A stretch of DNA of 64,000 nt from Pelagibacteraceae bacterium AG-414-E02. GTDB taxonomy: Bacteria > Pseudomonadota > Alphaproteobacteria > Pelagibacterales > Pelagibacteraceae. The position numbers were made by a program, and so were the translations under genes. Shown here in pieces: positions 34,047-47,996 of this stretch. The notes beneath the pieces were generated by a model. The model was not told where the DNA came from. It did not search any database and was given only the letters and a program-made list of their open reading frames with translations. How positions within the stretch are numbered: the stretch's first letter is position 1; the number at the start of each line of letters is the position of its first letter. The stretch spans positions 1-64,000 of the forward strand of contig QCLK01000005.1 of the NCBI GenBank assembly GCA_003214615.1, written 5' to 3'.

Positions 34047-34742
34047 ATGAATAATTTAATTTTGGTTCGTCATGGACAGAGTCTTTGGAATAAGGAAAAA
34101 AGATTCACTGGTTGGGCTGATATTGATTTGACTGAACAAGGAAGGTCAGAAGCTAAAGAAGCTGGAAAATTAATAAAAGAGTTAAAAATTGAATTTAATT
34201 CATATTTTACTTCAAAATTAAAAAGAGCTACAGAAAGTTTAGAAATAATTTTAGAAATTTTAAATAAAAAAAACGTTGAAATTATTAAAACTGCAGCATT
34301 AAATGAACGACACTATGGTGGACTTACTTCGCTCAATAAAGACGATATAATAAAAAAATATGGAAGCAAAAAAGTTCAAGTATGGAGAAGAAGTTTTGAT
34401 ATACCACCACCTCCAATGGAGTCGAACCATCCCTATAAAGATAAAATTAGTTCGGATATTTTAAGTGAATCTTTAAAGGATACATTTGAAAGAGTTGTTC
34501 CATATTATAATGAAAAAATAAAACCTTTAATCTCAGAGAAAAAAAATATTTTGGTTGTATTTCACGGAAACAGTTGCAGAGCGCTATTAATGAAAATATT
34601 AAATATTTCTAAAGAAAAGATCGCTGAATTTGAAATTCCAACAGGAAATCCACTTTTAATTAAATTTGCAGATGATTTAAAAATAGAAGACTACAAGTAT
34701 CTTGATTCGAAAAGAGCAAAAAAAATACTATTTAATGTCTGA
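34047..34742 (+). CDS. gpmA: 2,3-Bisphosphoglycerate-dependent phosphoglycerate mutase
   Basis: A 231-residue histidine-phosphatase enzyme. The phospho-accepting His lies in LVRHGQSLWNKEKRFTGWAD. ALNERHYGGLTSLNK, WRRSFDIPPPPME and the second His in VVFHGNSCRALLM complete the site. It interconverts 3- and 2-phosphoglycerate. It is the cofactor-dependent type. Its stop lies inside the 3' end of the convergent nucleotidyltransferase gene (15 bp overlap), the only real coding overlap of convergent genes in this window. Confidence 0.95.
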   Translation: MNNLILVRHGQSLWNKEKRFTGWADIDLTEQGRSEAKEAGKLIKELKIEFNSYFTSKLKRATESLEIILEILNKKNVEIIKTAALNERHYGGLTSLNKDDIIKKYGSKKVQVWRRSFDIPPPPMESNHPYKDKISSDILSESLKDTFERVVPYYNEKIKPLISEKKNILVVFHGNSCRALLMKILNISKEKIAEFEIPTGNPLLIKFADDLKIEDYKYLDSKRAKKILFNV

Positions 34743-35435
34743 AACTTTTTTCAATAAATTTTTATAAATATCTAATGTGCTTACGTGTAAAAAATCAATG
34801 CTACTTTCGATAGCATATAAGGAGTTGTCTTTAATTAATTTGTCCCACATCTTGTTCATTGAAAAAACTTTCTCATTTATCTCGGTAAAAATATCAGGCT
34901 CAGCAATTTGTAAACCCGTATAAATATAATCCAAATTATTACTGGATTTTCTTTCAACTAAATTACCACTTAAATTAAAATCTCCTTTAAAAGATTGATC
35001 AAAACTTTTTTTTTTATTTACTAAAAGAAGTACGAATTTTTTTTTATTTTGAAAAAATAATTTTTCCATTAACTTTAATTCTTCTAAATAACGAAGATTC
35101 CATATCGTGTCAGGATTAATAATTAGAAAAGCTTCTTCTGAGAAATGATGAATCGCATTTAATACTCCTCCGCCTGTATCTAAAATTTTATCTTTTTCTT
35201 CAATTGTTTTAATATTTAAATTAAATTTATTTTTATTAACATAGTTAATAATTTGTTCTCCTAAATAATGAACATTAATTACTACCTCCTTTATTCCAAA
35301 TGATTCAAGAAATTTTATGGTGTTGGATAATAAAGTTTCTTTCCCAATTTCTAATAAAGGTTTTGGTGTCTTTAATGTTAAAGGGCTTATACGCTTCCCA
35401 AAGCCAGCCGCAAGTATCATTGCTTTTTTAATCAT
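34728..35435 (-). CDS. Sugar-1-phosphate nucleotidyltransferase (MurU/GMP-like)
   Basis: A 235-residue nucleotidyltransferase with the N-terminal signature AAGFGKRISPLTLKTPKPLLEIG, VINVHYLGEQI, the DTGGGVLNA loop and LIINPDTIW, which supplies the metal-binding Asp. The short length fits the MurU (N-acetylmuramate-1-P uridylyltransferase) and mannose-1-P guanylyltransferase group rather than full-length GalU. The substrate cannot be fixed from sequence. It is the last gene of the long minus-strand run, 17 bp after lpdA. Confidence 0.82.
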   Translation of the reverse strand: MIKKAMILAAGFGKRISPLTLKTPKPLLEIGKETLLSNTIKFLESFGIKEVVINVHYLGEQIINYVNKNKFNLNIKTIEEKDKILDTGGGVLNAIHHFSEEAFLIINPDTIWNLRYLEELKLMEKLFFQNKKKFVLLLVNKKKSFDQSFKGDFNLSGNLVERKSSNNLDYIYTGLQIAEPDIFTEINEKVFSMNKMWDKLIKDNSLYAIESSIDFLHVSTLDIYKNLLKKVSDIK

Positions 35436-35452
35436 AACTTTTATAGCGAATA

Positions 35453-36859
35453 TTAAAAATGAATTGGCCTTTTATCAACTGCCATTGCCGCTTCTTTGAT
35501 TGCTTCACTATGAGTTGGGTGGGCATGGCATGTTCGCGCAATATCTTCTGCACTTGCACCAAATTCCATTGCAATAGCCAATTCAGCAATCATAGTTCCG
35601 GCTACAGCACTGATTATAGACACTCCTAAAACCCTATCTGTTTTTTCATCAGTAATTATTTTGACAAAACCCTCTGTCTCATTATTAACCTTTGCCCTCG
35701 AATTTGCTAAAAATGGAAATTTTCCTATCTTATATTTTACATTTTCTTTTTTAAGCTGCTCTTCAGTTTTACCAACTGTAGCTACTTCTGGGGAAGTGTA
35801 AATAACTGCAGGTATTACATCATAATTAACATGACCCGCTTGGCCCGCAATTATTTCTGCTACAGCTATTCCTTCATCTTCAGCTTTGTGCGCCAACATA
35901 GGACCTTTGGCTATAACATCTCCGATGGCATAAATATTTTTAATTGATGTTCTAAATTTTTCATCAACTTGAATTTTGTTTTGATTATTTAATTTAATAC
36001 CAAGCTTAGATATATTTTCACTAATATTAGATTTTCTTCCTACCGCAACAAGAACTTTATCACACTCGATTTTTTCTTTTTGTGAGCTTTTGTTATTGAT
36101 AAATTCTACAATTGCTTTATTTTTTGATATATTAATTTTTGTTACTTTTGTGTTTAGCTTAAAATTAATTCCCTGTTTATTTAAAATTTTCAAAAATTCA
36201 GCTGAAATATCCTTATCCATTCCAGGAATTATATGATCTAAAAATTCAATAACTGTAATATCTGAGCCTAGCCTTTTCCAAACGCTTGAAAGTTCTAAAC
36301 CTATATAACCACCTCCTATTACAACCAGTTTTTCAGGGACCTTATCAAAGGATAAGGCACCCGTTGAAGAGACAATCGTTTTTTCATCTATTTTTACTCC
36401 TGGCAAAGAAGCAGGTTCTGAACCTGTGGCAATTACTATATTTTTTGTATTATAATTAGTTTTTTTTTGAGAATCGTCTACAACTGTTACCGTATTCTTA
36501 GAAGAAATTAAGCCCTTTCCTTTTAAATGAACAATTTTATTTTTTTTAAATAAAAATTCAATTCCTTTGGTAAGAATTTGAACTGATTTTTTTTTATTAT
36601 CCATCATTTTGCGCAAATTTAATTTAATATTTGTAGTCTCAATTCCTAAAGTATTAAATTCTTTTTGAGCTTTATGATAAAGTTCAGATGAATTAAGCAA
36701 GCTTTTTGAAGGTATACATCCACGATTAAGGCATACTCCGCCAAGAGTACTGCTCAGCTCTACACACGCTGTTTTAAAACCTAACTGGGCCGATCTTATA
36801 GCACAAACGTAACCGCCGGGACCGGAGCCGATTACAATTACATCAAAATTATTATTCAT
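35453..36859 (-). CDS. lpdA: Dihydrolipoamide dehydrogenase (E3)
   Basis: A 468-residue flavoprotein. It has an FAD Rossmann start (VIVIGSGPGGYVCAIRSAQLG), the redox disulfide in GGVCLNRGCIPSKSL, an NAD domain with VVIGGGYIGLELSSVW, and the C-terminal HAHPTHSEAIKEA with the catalytic His-Glu pair. It reoxidises the lipoyl group of 2-oxoglutarate dehydrogenase, whose E1 and E2 genes lie directly upstream (2 bp gap). This is the third enzyme of the complex. Confidence 0.97.
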   Translation of the reverse strand: MNNNFDVIVIGSGPGGYVCAIRSAQLGFKTACVELSSTLGGVCLNRGCIPSKSLLNSSELYHKAQKEFNTLGIETTNIKLNLRKMMDNKKKSVQILTKGIEFLFKKNKIVHLKGKGLISSKNTVTVVDDSQKKTNYNTKNIVIATGSEPASLPGVKIDEKTIVSSTGALSFDKVPEKLVVIGGGYIGLELSSVWKRLGSDITVIEFLDHIIPGMDKDISAEFLKILNKQGINFKLNTKVTKINISKNKAIVEFINNKSSQKEKIECDKVLVAVGRKSNISENISKLGIKLNNQNKIQVDEKFRTSIKNIYAIGDVIAKGPMLAHKAEDEGIAVAEIIAGQAGHVNYDVIPAVIYTSPEVATVGKTEEQLKKENVKYKIGKFPFLANSRAKVNNETEGFVKIITDEKTDRVLGVSIISAVAGTMIAELAIAMEFGASAEDIARTCHAHPTHSEAIKEAAMAVDKRPIHF

Positions 36860-36861
36860 TA

Positions 36862-38202
36862 TTAAAGGTCTAGAAATAGTCTCCTTGGTTCTTCAAGACA
36901 CTCTTTAACAGTTTTTAAAAAAGATACGGCTTCCTTACCATCAATAATTCTATGATCGTAGGACAAAGCTAAATACATAACAGGTCTTATAACAACACTA
37001 CCTTCTTTTGCCACTGGTCGCTCAACAATATTGTGCATACCTAAAATGCCAGTTTGCGGTGGGTTTAAAATTGGAGTAGAAAGCATTGATCCGTAAATTC
37101 CCCCATTACTAATAGTAAAAGTGCCTCCTTGAAGATCATTAATAGTAATTTTTCCTTGTTTAGCTTTTTCAGAAAGCAGTGAAATATTCTTCTCAATATC
37201 GGCAAAAGATAACTCATCTGCTTTTTTGACAACAGGAACAACTAATCCTCGGTCAGTTCCAATAGCGATAGATATATTATAATAGTTTTTATAAATAATA
37301 TGATCATTTTCTATTTCCGCGTTTACTGCTGGAAAATTTTTTAATGCAACAACTGATGCTTTAACAAAAAATGACATAAAGCCCAATTTAACAGAATATT
37401 TTTTTTGAAAATCTTCTTGGTAATCTTTTCGCATTTGCAATATATTTTGCATGTCTACTTCATTAAAAGTAGTTAACATAGCCGCATTATCTTGGGCTTC
37501 TTTTAATCTTTTAGCAATAGTTACTCTTAGCCTTGACATTTTTACACGTTCTTCCGATCCATGTGTGATTTTTCTCTTAGATGGTTGGGGTATATTACCC
37601 ATTAAGTTTATTAAATCACCTTTCGAGATTCTTCCTTCTCTTCCTGTACCTTCAATATTTGAAATATCAATATTTTTTTCTTCAACAATTTTACGAACCG
37701 AAGGGGATAAGTGTTTTTTACTTTTAGGGGGTATATATTTTTTTTCTTTTATTTTATTTACACTTTCATCAGCCAAATTATCTAAAACTAAAGTTCCGTT
37801 AGAATTTTTGTCTTCAGTTTCATTTGTTAATATAAGAGGTTCATTCTTTGCAGAACTTAGTTTTTTTCTTTTTTGTAAAACTTTTTTAGTTGTCTTTTTA
37901 GGTTCATGTAATTGTTGATTTTCTTCTTGTACAATTGTTTTAACAGCTTTAATTGGTTGAGCTTTTCCCTCATTTACCAAACCTAATAAGGTGCCTACCT
38001 CTACAGTATCGCCTTCTTTTACTTTGATTGATGACAAGGTTCCGCTTTGAGGAGAAGGCACCTCAACATTAACTTTATCTGTTTCCAACTCTACTAAGGG
38101 CTCGTCAGTATCAACTGTTTCACCAACTCTTTTAAGCCATTTAGACACAGTTGCCTCTGTAATTGACTCTCCTAAAGACGGAACTAAAATTTGATTCGAC
38201 AT
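36862..38202 (-). CDS. sucB: 2-Oxoglutarate dehydrogenase E2 (dihydrolipoyl succinyltransferase)
   Basis: 446 residues in three parts. A lipoyl domain (about 1-78) carries the modified Lys in ELETDKVN. After a long charged Lys/Glu linker comes a peripheral subunit-binding domain (about 165-200: [15 protein letters not shown]...[13 protein letters not shown]). The catalytic core holds TFNEVDM and the C-terminal [14 protein letters not shown] His-Asp pair. It transfers succinyl to CoA. Gaps to sucA and lpdA are 2 bp each. Confidence 0.97.
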   Translation of the reverse strand: MSNQILVPSLGESITEATVSKWLKRVGETVDTDEPLVELETDKVNVEVPSPQSGTLSSIKVKEGDTVEVGTLLGLVNEGKAQPIKAVKTIVQEENQQLHEPKKTTKKVLQKRKKLSSAKNEPLILTNETEDKNSNGTLVLDNLADESVNKIKEKKYIPPKSKKHLSPSVRKIVEEKNIDISNIEGTGREGRISKGDLINLMGNIPQPSKRKITHGSEERVKMSRLRVTIAKRLKEAQDNAAMLTTFNEVDMQNILQMRKDYQEDFQKKYSVKLGFMSFFVKASVVALKNFPAVNAEIENDHIIYKNYYNISIAIGTDRGLVVPVVKKADELSFADIEKNISLLSEKAKQGKITINDLQGGTFTISNGGIYGSMLSTPILNPPQTGILGMHNIVERPVAKEGSVVIRPVMYLALSYDHRIIDGKEAVSFLKTVKECLEEPRRLFLDL

Positions 38203-38204
38203 GC

Positions 38205-41108
38205 TTAGCTAAATACCTTTTCTATTATTTCTTTTTGTTGCGCAAGATGTTTTTTCAAATACCCCGTTGCTGGTGATGCCGCAGGCTGTCTACCTATGTA
38301 CCTAACTTCCTTATTTTCCGCTTTAATATGATCTAAAGTCCACTCAATATAATTTTTTGCAGTATTCCAAGCTCCCATATTTTGAGGTTCTTCTTGGCAC
38401 CAATAAAACTTAGCTTTTTTTCTGAATCTTTTTAATTCTTGTGCCAGCGTTTTAACTGGAAATGGGTATAATTGCTCTATTCTGACAAAAAATATTTCGT
38501 CATTTTTTAATTTTTCCCTAGCTTCTAAAAGATCAAAATAAATTTTTCCTGAACAAAAAACTACTTTTTTAATTTTTTTATCTTTTTTAAGTTTAATTAG
38601 ATTGTATTCTTTTAACTCTGCATGATCTAGAAGAACTCTATGAAATGTATTTTTTTTTGTAAAATCTTCTATGTTTGAAACACACCTTTTGTTTCTCAAC
38701 AAGGATTTAGGTGTCATTATTATTAGAGGTTTTCTAAAATCTCTATGTATTTGCCTTCGCAAAGCATGGAAATAATTAGCAGGAGTAGTACAATTCATAA
38801 CCTGAATATTTTCTTTGGCACATAATTGCAAAAATCTTTCTAGCCTTGCAGACGAATGTTCGGGGCCTTGCCCCTCATAGCCATGCGGAAGTAACATTAC
38901 TAGGCCGCTAGCCCTAGACCATTTTCTTTCTCCTGATGTAATAAATTGATCTATTATAACCTGTGCCCCATTTACAAAATCTCCAAATTGAGCTTCCCAA
39001 ACCACTAATGTTGTTGGTTCTGAAAGAGAATAACCGTGTTCAAAACCCAACACAGCAAACTCAGAAAGTACACTATCAATTACCTCAAACTTTTTTTGTT
39101 TTTTTGAAATATTATTTAATGGGGTGTAGTAACTGTTATCTTTTTGATCACGAAGCACTGAATGTCTTTGACTAAATGTTCCTCGTCCAGAATCTTGCCC
39201 TGAAAGCCTTACAGGTGTCCCTTCGTCTAACAAGGTTGCAAACGCTAATTGTTCTGCCGTTGCAAAATCAAAACCCTTCCCTTTCTCAAACATTTTCTTT
39301 TTGTTTTCAAGAATTTTTTTTAGGGTAGAATGTGCATTAAAATTTTCTGGAATATAAGTAATTTTTTTTCCAATTCTTTTAATTGTATCTATTGTTACTC
39401 CTGTAACTCCCCTTTTATCTTTTCCTTTTTCAGGTTTAAATCTTGACCAAACTCCTTCGAACCATTCGAGTTTTGGTTTATATTCTTTTGCAGTCTTTAA
39501 TTGTTCATCAAGAAGATTTTTAAATTCTTTTTTTTCACGATTAAATTCTTCAGAGGTAATTATCCTCTCGTTAATAAGTTTTTCTGCATAAACATTTAGT
39601 GTGGTTGGGTGTTTTTTAATTTTTTGATACATTAGAGGTTGAGTAAAAGAAGGTTCATCTCCTTCGTTGTGACCAAATCTTCTATAACAAATCATGTCTA
39701 TCACTACGTCTCGATTAAAGTGCTGTCGAAATTCTGTTGCTATTCTTGCGCAATGCACTACGGCTTCAGGATCGTCTCCATTCACATGTAAAATTGGTGC
39801 ATCAACCATTTTTGCGATATCAGATGGATAAGGGGAAGATCTTGCAAATCTTGGATTTGTAGTAAAACCTATTTGATTATTCACAATAATATGAATTGTT
39901 CCACCAGTACTATGTCCTCTTACTCCGGACATTGCAAAACATTCTGCTACAACACCTTGAGCTGCAAAGGCAGCATCCCCATGAATTAAAATAGGAACTA
40001 CTTTTTTTCTTTTAATATCTTTATGAAAAAATTGCTTTGCACGGGTCTGACCTAATACGACAGGATCAATTGCTTCAAGATGTGATGGATTATCAGATAA
40101 ACTTATGTGAACAACATTACCATCGAATTCTCTATTTGATGAGGCTCCTAAGTGGTATTTTACATCTCCTGCTGATTCTGCTGTTGCAGAACCAAATTCA
40201 CCGGCAAATTCGTTAAAGATTCTTTTATAAGATTTTTGCAACAAATTTGCTAATACATTCAATCTACCCCTATGTGGCATACCAATTTTAACTTCTTTGA
40301 CCCCCAACTGTCCCCCACGCTTTATTATCTGCTCTAAAGCTGGAATTAATGCTTCTCCTCCATCTATTCCAAATCTTTTTGTGCCAACAAATTTGACAGC
40401 TAAAAATTTTTCAAACCCCTCAGCTTGAATTAGTTTATTCAAAATAAATTTTTTACCAGTATCAGTAAAATTTAATTGATTTTCTTTTTTTTCCATTCTT
40501 TCTCTAAACCATTTTTTCTCAATAGGATCTGAAATATGCATGTATTCCACTCCTATGGTCGAACAATAAGTTTTTTTAAGGAATGAAAGTAATTCGTTAA
40601 TTGTTGCATAACCCCGATCTATATATTCATGTATATAAATCTTTTTATTATAATCTTCCTTTTTAAAGCCATGATCTGATGGATGAAGTTCATGAAGATA
40701 TTTTCTCTCCATCATATTAAGAGGATCAAGATTTGCTATAAGATGCCCTCTAATTCTATAGGCTCTTATAAGAGCTATGGCCTTTACTGATTGTTCTTTT
40801 TCTTTTTCGTAATCTTCTGTAGAAATTGATGCACCGTTATCAGGTTTTTGTTTCTTTTCTAAAATACTTTTCTGTTGAGATATAATTTTTAAATTATTAT
40901 TTTTTCTTGGAGCCCAACTCGGTCCAAGTATTTCTTTTTTTATGACTTCTTGATCTTCATTAAGACCATCAAAAAATTCTTTCCAACTTTGAGGTATAGA
41001 TTTTGGATCGCTTAAATACTTTATGTACAGCTCCTTAATAAAAGAGCTATTTCCACCCTGCAAAAATGAAGTTTTTTCGAAAATTATGTTATCTTTGTTA
41101 GATTTCAT
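38205..41108 (-). CDS. sucA: 2-Oxoglutarate dehydrogenase E1
   Basis: A 967-residue thiamine-diphosphate enzyme that decarboxylates 2-oxoglutarate. The N-terminus [18 protein letters not shown] is the E1o start. The core has [27 protein letters not shown] and [31 protein letters not shown] and [21 protein letters not shown] form the C-terminal half. The length is standard. It follows sucD with a 44 bp gap, the largest inside the TCA block, which may hold a promoter or processing site. Confidence 0.97.
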   Translation of the reverse strand: MKSNKDNIIFEKTSFLQGGNSSFIKELYIKYLSDPKSIPQSWKEFFDGLNEDQEVIKKEILGPSWAPRKNNNLKIISQQKSILEKKQKPDNGASISTEDYEKEKEQSVKAIALIRAYRIRGHLIANLDPLNMMERKYLHELHPSDHGFKKEDYNKKIYIHEYIDRGYATINELLSFLKKTYCSTIGVEYMHISDPIEKKWFRERMEKKENQLNFTDTGKKFILNKLIQAEGFEKFLAVKFVGTKRFGIDGGEALIPALEQIIKRGGQLGVKEVKIGMPHRGRLNVLANLLQKSYKRIFNEFAGEFGSATAESAGDVKYHLGASSNREFDGNVVHISLSDNPSHLEAIDPVVLGQTRAKQFFHKDIKRKKVVPILIHGDAAFAAQGVVAECFAMSGVRGHSTGGTIHIIVNNQIGFTTNPRFARSSPYPSDIAKMVDAPILHVNGDDPEAVVHCARIATEFRQHFNRDVVIDMICYRRFGHNEGDEPSFTQPLMYQKIKKHPTTLNVYAEKLINERIITSEEFNREKKEFKNLLDEQLKTAKEYKPKLEWFEGVWSRFKPEKGKDKRGVTGVTIDTIKRIGKKITYIPENFNAHSTLKKILENKKKMFEKGKGFDFATAEQLAFATLLDEGTPVRLSGQDSGRGTFSQRHSVLRDQKDNSYYTPLNNISKKQKKFEVIDSVLSEFAVLGFEHGYSLSEPTTLVVWEAQFGDFVNGAQVIIDQFITSGERKWSRASGLVMLLPHGYEGQGPEHSSARLERFLQLCAKENIQVMNCTTPANYFHALRRQIHRDFRKPLIIMTPKSLLRNKRCVSNIEDFTKKNTFHRVLLDHAELKEYNLIKLKKDKKIKKVVFCSGKIYFDLLEAREKLKNDEIFFVRIEQLYPFPVKTLAQELKRFRKKAKFYWCQEEPQNMGAWNTAKNYIEWTLDHIKAENKEVRYIGRQPAASPATGYLKKHLAQQKEIIEKVFS

Positions 41109-41152
41109 TGAATGTAAAAATAATTCTTAATATTATTATAAAATTGATCAAA

Positions 41153-42028
41153 CTATCTTGCAAGTTTGTCATACAAAGTTTTCCCGATTTGCGCAGGCGA
41201 CTCTGCTACTAAAATACCGCATGACTTCATTTTTTCTATCTTATCTTCTGCATTTCCCTTGCCTCCAGAAATAATTGCACCAGCATGTCCCATTCTTTTG
41301 CCTGGTGGAGCTGTTTTGCCTGCTATGAATCCTACAATAGGTTTTTTAATTTTTGATGATTTAATAAATTCTGCCGCTTCTTCTTCCGCTGAACCTCCAA
41401 TTTCTCCTATCATTAAAATTGATTTAGTTTCCCGGTCTTTTAAAAAAAGTTCTAAGCAATCTATAAAACTAGTCCCGTTAATTGGATCTCCTCCTATTCC
41501 TACACAAGTAGATTGTCCAAGCCCAATTTGACTTGTTTGTGCAACTGCCTCATATGTAAGAGTCCCTGAACGAGAAACTATTCCAACAGATCCCTTGCGA
41601 TGTATGTTTCCGGGCATAATTCCAATTTTACATTCATCTGGTGTTATAATACCTGGACAGTTAGGTCCTATAAGTCTACTTCTACTTTTTTTAATAATTT
41701 TTTTTATTCTAATCATATCCAAAATCGGCATGCCTTCCGTGATACAAACAATTAATTCTATTTTTGCTTCAATAGCTTCAATTATTGCTGAAGCACAAAA
41801 TTTAGCTGGGACATAAATCATTGTTGCGTTAGCTTTAGTAGCTTTGACAGCTTCCTCTACCTTATTAAAAACTGGAAGATCTAAATGTTTTTGACCCCCT
41901 TTATTTGGAGTAACACCACCAACAATTTTGGTTCCATACTTTAAAGCTTGTTCAGAATGAAATGTGCCATGATTTCCAGTAAAACCTTGACATATTACTT
42001 TTGTATTTTTATCAATTAAAATTGACAT
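41153..42028 (-). CDS. sucD: Succinyl-CoA synthetase alpha subunit
   Basis: A 291-residue subunit with CoA-binding [37 protein letters not shown], the [13 protein letters not shown] segment and the phospho-His in [19 protein letters not shown]. It is near-perfectly canonical, a useful contrast to the divergent genes at the left end. It forms a heterodimer with SucC, makes succinate with nucleotide triphosphate, and is encoded immediately after sucC. Confidence 0.97.
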   Translation of the reverse strand: MSILIDKNTKVICQGFTGNHGTFHSEQALKYGTKIVGGVTPNKGGQKHLDLPVFNKVEEAVKATKANATMIYVPAKFCASAIIEAIEAKIELIVCITEGMPILDMIRIKKIIKKSRSRLIGPNCPGIITPDECKIGIMPGNIHRKGSVGIVSRSGTLTYEAVAQTSQIGLGQSTCVGIGGDPINGTSFIDCLELFLKDRETKSILMIGEIGGSAEEEAAEFIKSSKIKKPIVGFIAGKTAPPGKRMGHAGAIISGGKGNAEDKIEKMKSCGILVAESPAQIGKTLYDKLAR

Positions 42029-43189
42029 TTAATTCACCGCCTCCACAATTTTTTTTGCAGCTTCGTCTAAATCATTGGCAGAAAGAATTTTTAAATTTGA
42101 CTCATTAAGAATTTTTTTTCCCTTTTCAAAATTTGTTCCTGATAGTCTGACTACTAATGGTACTTGTAATTTTACTTCCTTTGCTGCTTCAACCAAACCC
42201 TTGGCTAATTCATCACAACGAAGAATACCGCCAAAAATATTAACTAAAATTCCTTTTACATTTTTATCTAAAAGTATGATTTTAAACGCGGCTGATACTT
42301 TTTCTTTTGATGCTCCCCCTCCAACATCTAAAAAATTTGCCGGTTCCTTTCCATATAATTTTATTATATCAAGCGTAGACATAGCTAAACCAGCGCCGTT
42401 AACCATACACCCTATGGAACCGTCGAGTTTAATATAGGATAAATTATGTTTGCTCGCTTCTATTTCTATTGGATTTTCTTCATTTAAGTCTCTTAATTTT
42501 AATATTTCAGGATGCTTAAATAATGCATTATCATCAAAATTAATTTTAGCATCCAAACAACATAGATCATCAGATTTTTTTACTATTAATGGATTGATTT
42601 CGATTAAACTTGCATCTTTTTTGATAAAAAGACTAAAGATTGATTGGACAATTTGTTTAGCCTGTTCTTTTTGTTTCTGGTTAAGATTAAATACTTTAAT
42701 AATTTTATTAAAATCATCATTAGATATAACATCGATTGAATCAAGCTTGGTAGTTATAATTTTATTTGGTTTTTCTTTTGCAACTTTTTCTATATCTACT
42801 CCACCTTCAGTGCTACTGATAAATGCAATTTTTGAACTTGCCCTATCAACCAAACAGGCAAGATAAAATTCTTTTTTTATTTCTGAAACCTCTTCTATAT
42901 AAATTCTTTTTACTATTTTGCCTTCCGGACCTGTTTGATGGGTAATGATTTTTTTACCAAACATATTGTTAGCTTCCCTTAATAAATCATCCTTATTGTT
43001 AACTATTTTTATCCCACCAGCTTTCCCTCTACCTCCGGCGTGAATTTGAGCCTTAACTACAAATTGATTCATATTTAAAAGTTTAACTTTTTCATTAATT
43101 TCACTTGCGTTATAAACAGCAATACCGGTCGGTACGGCAACTCCAAACTCTTTTAGCAAATCCTTTGCTTGGTGTTCGTGAATATTCAT
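42029..43189 (-). CDS. sucC: Succinyl-CoA synthetase beta subunit
   Basis: A 386-residue ATP-grasp subunit: MNIHEHQAKDLLKEFGVAVPTG, VKAQIHAGGRGKAGGIK, LIEINPLIV, the GSIGCMVNGAGLAMSTLD loop, GGGASKEKV and GILVNIFGGILRCDELA. It pairs with SucD. Its stop abuts the sucD ATG. Its own ATG shares one base with the stop of the upstream membrane-protein gene. Confidence 0.97.
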   Translation of the reverse strand: MNIHEHQAKDLLKEFGVAVPTGIAVYNASEINEKVKLLNMNQFVVKAQIHAGGRGKAGGIKIVNNKDDLLREANNMFGKKIITHQTGPEGKIVKRIYIEEVSEIKKEFYLACLVDRASSKIAFISSTEGGVDIEKVAKEKPNKIITTKLDSIDVISNDDFNKIIKVFNLNQKQKEQAKQIVQSIFSLFIKKDASLIEINPLIVKKSDDLCCLDAKINFDDNALFKHPEILKLRDLNEENPIEIEASKHNLSYIKLDGSIGCMVNGAGLAMSTLDIIKLYGKEPANFLDVGGGASKEKVSAAFKIILLDKNVKGILVNIFGGILRCDELAKGLVEAAKEVKLQVPLVVRLSGTNFEKGKKILNESNLKILSANDLDEAAKKIVEAVN

Positions 43190-44739
43190 TATAAAATTTC
43201 TTTACAATTATTAATACTGAATTCAGTTAATAACTCATTTAATTTTTTTGAAACTATACAATTGTTATTTTTTTTAAGCTCCTGGAAAAAACTCATTCTA
43301 TATTTTGCTCCTCCTATAAAATATATACTTTCAATTTTATTTTTTAATATTTGGCTCAAAAAGAAGTTTTTATGTTCATTATAATATCTATTTTTCTCGC
43401 TAGGAATACTAAGATCATCATACCATTTATTTGGGGACGCAAATTTATTACCCAATAAGCTTGAAAAAAACTGATAGTCTGTAACAATAATTTTTCTTTC
43501 CTTCTTTTCTAATAATATATTTTTAGTTTTTTTTAATAAATTTATTTCATGTGAGGGATTTTTTGAAAAATCTGGCGTAATCCATTTTAAACCTTTTAAT
43601 CTGTCATCTATTTGGGTTGAACTTTCTGATAAAGTAAAATTCACATTTGACAATTCAATAAATTTTTTTTCAAGGTTAAATCTTATGTGATATTTTCCAG
43701 TCGAAAAAATAAAAATCCCCACAATAAAATATATTAAATATTTTTTATTAAAAAATTTTATTGAATATACATGAGATATGGCGGCAGAAATAGGTATGAG
43801 AAAAAAAATGAGTATTTGGTTTCTAGTTAATAATTGACAGTAAATGATTATTAGCACCGAAAACAAAAATAGCATTAAAACAATAAATTCTTTTTTATTA
43901 ATCAAATTTTTTCCTTCACTTCTAATAATTAAAAATGCACTTACAAGTAATGGCAACAAAGCCAAATAGATAAATTTAAATTGCGATATAAGATTTTTAA
44001 AATCTATATTTAATTTATTAATCCTTTCGTCACCTAAACTTGAAGGATAAAGAATATACTGAGTTATAAAATTATTAAATGGAATTGCATTAATATAAAA
44101 TACACTAATTATTAATAATAATGAAAATATAGATCCGAAAAATAATGATATTAAATTTTTTCTATTTGAGTCTTTTGAAATAAAATAAATAAAAATTATT
44201 AGGATAAATAATATGATTAAATAAGATGAAGGTATTTGTTTTGAAAAAAAAGAAAAAACAAGAAATAAAGGGGTTAAAAACCAAAATAAATTTTTTTTTA
44301 ATAAAATTCCTAAAGAAAGAGAGTATAAAGACATTAAAGCAAAAATAACTGAATGATGATCTATAAATGGTGTTCCGATTGATGGATATGCAAGTATCGC
44401 AATCCCTAAAGAATAAATAAAAGAATATATATTTCTTAATCCTAAATTTAAAAAAAAGTAAAATGAAAACAAAGTAAAAACCATGTTTATTATAGATGCG
44501 TGTAAAACATAGCTAAACCAATTGATACCAAAAATAATAAAGAAAATTGACTGAACATAATCCAAAAATGGTCCGGTGATTAACCAATAGTCTTTAAATG
44601 GATGGTTGCCTAAAGTAATATTATAAGCAGCATCAAAGATTAAAAAATTATCAATAGGAAATACGCCTCTGTTAGCAAAATATTGATTTATGCTTACAGA
44701 AAATAAGACAAGAATTATTAAATAAATTTTATTTTTCAA
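43189..44739 (-). CDS. Polytopic membrane protein, possible GT-C glycosyltransferase
   Basis: I cannot name this 516-residue protein. It has about ten to eleven hydrophobic helices in the first 350 residues and a soluble C-terminal part of about 150 residues. The first loop (residues about 20-55: NRGVFPIDNFLIFDAAYNI, then GNHPFKDYWLITGPF) resembles the acidic luminal loop of GT-C lipid-linked-sugar transferases such as the PMT/ArnT group. It interrupts an otherwise pure TCA gene run (mdh upstream, sucC downstream) with gaps of 8 bp and a 1 bp overlap. Strong AT bias and many Ile/Phe/Lys residues are visible. Confidence 0.7.
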   Translation of the reverse strand: MKNKIYLIILVLFSVSINQYFANRGVFPIDNFLIFDAAYNITLGNHPFKDYWLITGPFLDYVQSIFFIIFGINWFSYVLHASIINMVFTLFSFYFFLNLGLRNIYSFIYSLGIAILAYPSIGTPFIDHHSVIFALMSLYSLSLGILLKKNLFWFLTPLFLVFSFFSKQIPSSYLIILFILIIFIYFISKDSNRKNLISLFFGSIFSLLLIISVFYINAIPFNNFITQYILYPSSLGDERINKLNIDFKNLISQFKFIYLALLPLLVSAFLIIRSEGKNLINKKEFIVLMLFLFSVLIIIYCQLLTRNQILIFFLIPISAAISHVYSIKFFNKKYLIYFIVGIFIFSTGKYHIRFNLEKKFIELSNVNFTLSESSTQIDDRLKGLKWITPDFSKNPSHEINLLKKTKNILLEKKERKIIVTDYQFFSSLLGNKFASPNKWYDDLSIPSEKNRYYNEHKNFFLSQILKNKIESIYFIGGAKYRMSFFQELKKNNNCIVSKKLNELLTEFSINNCKEIL

Positions 44740-44747
44740 CTTTTTAT

Positions 44748-47191
<2,444 letters not shown>

Positions 47192-47219
47192 GGTCTTCTA
47201 AAATGATTTAATTAAGCTT

Positions 47220-47996
47220 CTAGCTTGTTGCAAGCATTTTTTTGATTGAACCAATAGCCTTTGCAGGATTTAGGCCTTTTGGGCAGGAACTTGTGCAGTT
47301 CATTATAGTATGGCACCTATATAATTTAAGTTTATCAGCTACCATTTTTAATCTTTTCATTTTTTCTTCATCTCTACTATCTGATATCCATCTATATGCT
47401 TGAAGTAGAACAGCTGGACCTAAATAACTTTCTCCATTCCACCAATAGCTTGGGCATGACGTTGAACAACAAGCACACATAATACATTCATAAAGACCAT
47501 CAAGTTTTTCCCTATTCTCTTTAGATTGATTAATTTCATTTTTTTGAGATTTTAATTTCGATGTTTTCAACCAAGGTTCTATCGATTCATATTGCTTATA
47601 TAATGTACTTAAATCTGCAACTAAATCTTTAACCACCTTTAAATGAGGTAAAGGAAAAATGCGCAAATCACCTTTTATATCTTTGTGCGATTTCATACAG
47701 GATAATGTGTTCACTCCATCAATATTCATAGCACAAGATCCACATACACCATGAGCACATGATTTTCTAAATGTTAAAGAAGAATCTAAATCATTTTTAA
47801 TTTTATTTAAAATATCTAAAACTTTATTTCCACAAGTATTTAAATCTACTTCGAATGTATCTTCCCTGGGATTTTCTTTTTTTTCGGGATCCCATCTATA
47901 AATATGCACAACTTTTATATTTTGCGACCCTGTTTTGTCTTTGAAGGTTTGCCCTTTTAAAATTTTAGAATTTTTTGGAAGATTAAATTGTACCAT
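47220..47996 (-). CDS. sdhB: Succinate dehydrogenase iron-sulfur subunit
   Basis: A 258-residue subunit with three Fe-S clusters: [2Fe-2S] [15 protein letters not shown] with SCMK, [4Fe-4S] [13 protein letters not shown] and [3Fe-4S] [17 protein letters not shown]. It passes electrons from SdhA to quinone in the membrane. It overlaps sdhA by one base and is the last gene of sdhCDAB. Confidence 0.97.
   Translation of the reverse strand: MVQFNLPKNSKILKGQTFKDKTGSQNIKVVHIYRWDPEKKENPREDTFEVDLNTCGNKVLDILNKIKNDLDSSLTFRKSCAHGVCGSCAMNIDGVNTLSCMKSHKDIKGDLRIFPLPHLKVVKDLVADLSTLYKQYESIEPWLKTSKLKSQKNEINQSKENREKLDGLYECIMCACCSTSCPSYWWNGESYLGPAVLLQAYRWISDSRDEEKMKRLKMVADKLKLYRCHTIMNCTSSCPKGLNPAKAIGSIKKMLATS

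Noticed and set aside
41166-41531. Open frame opposite sucD
   Set aside because: It lies wholly inside a strongly conserved gene and its Pro/Ser/Ile-rich product is the mirror of sucD codon use.
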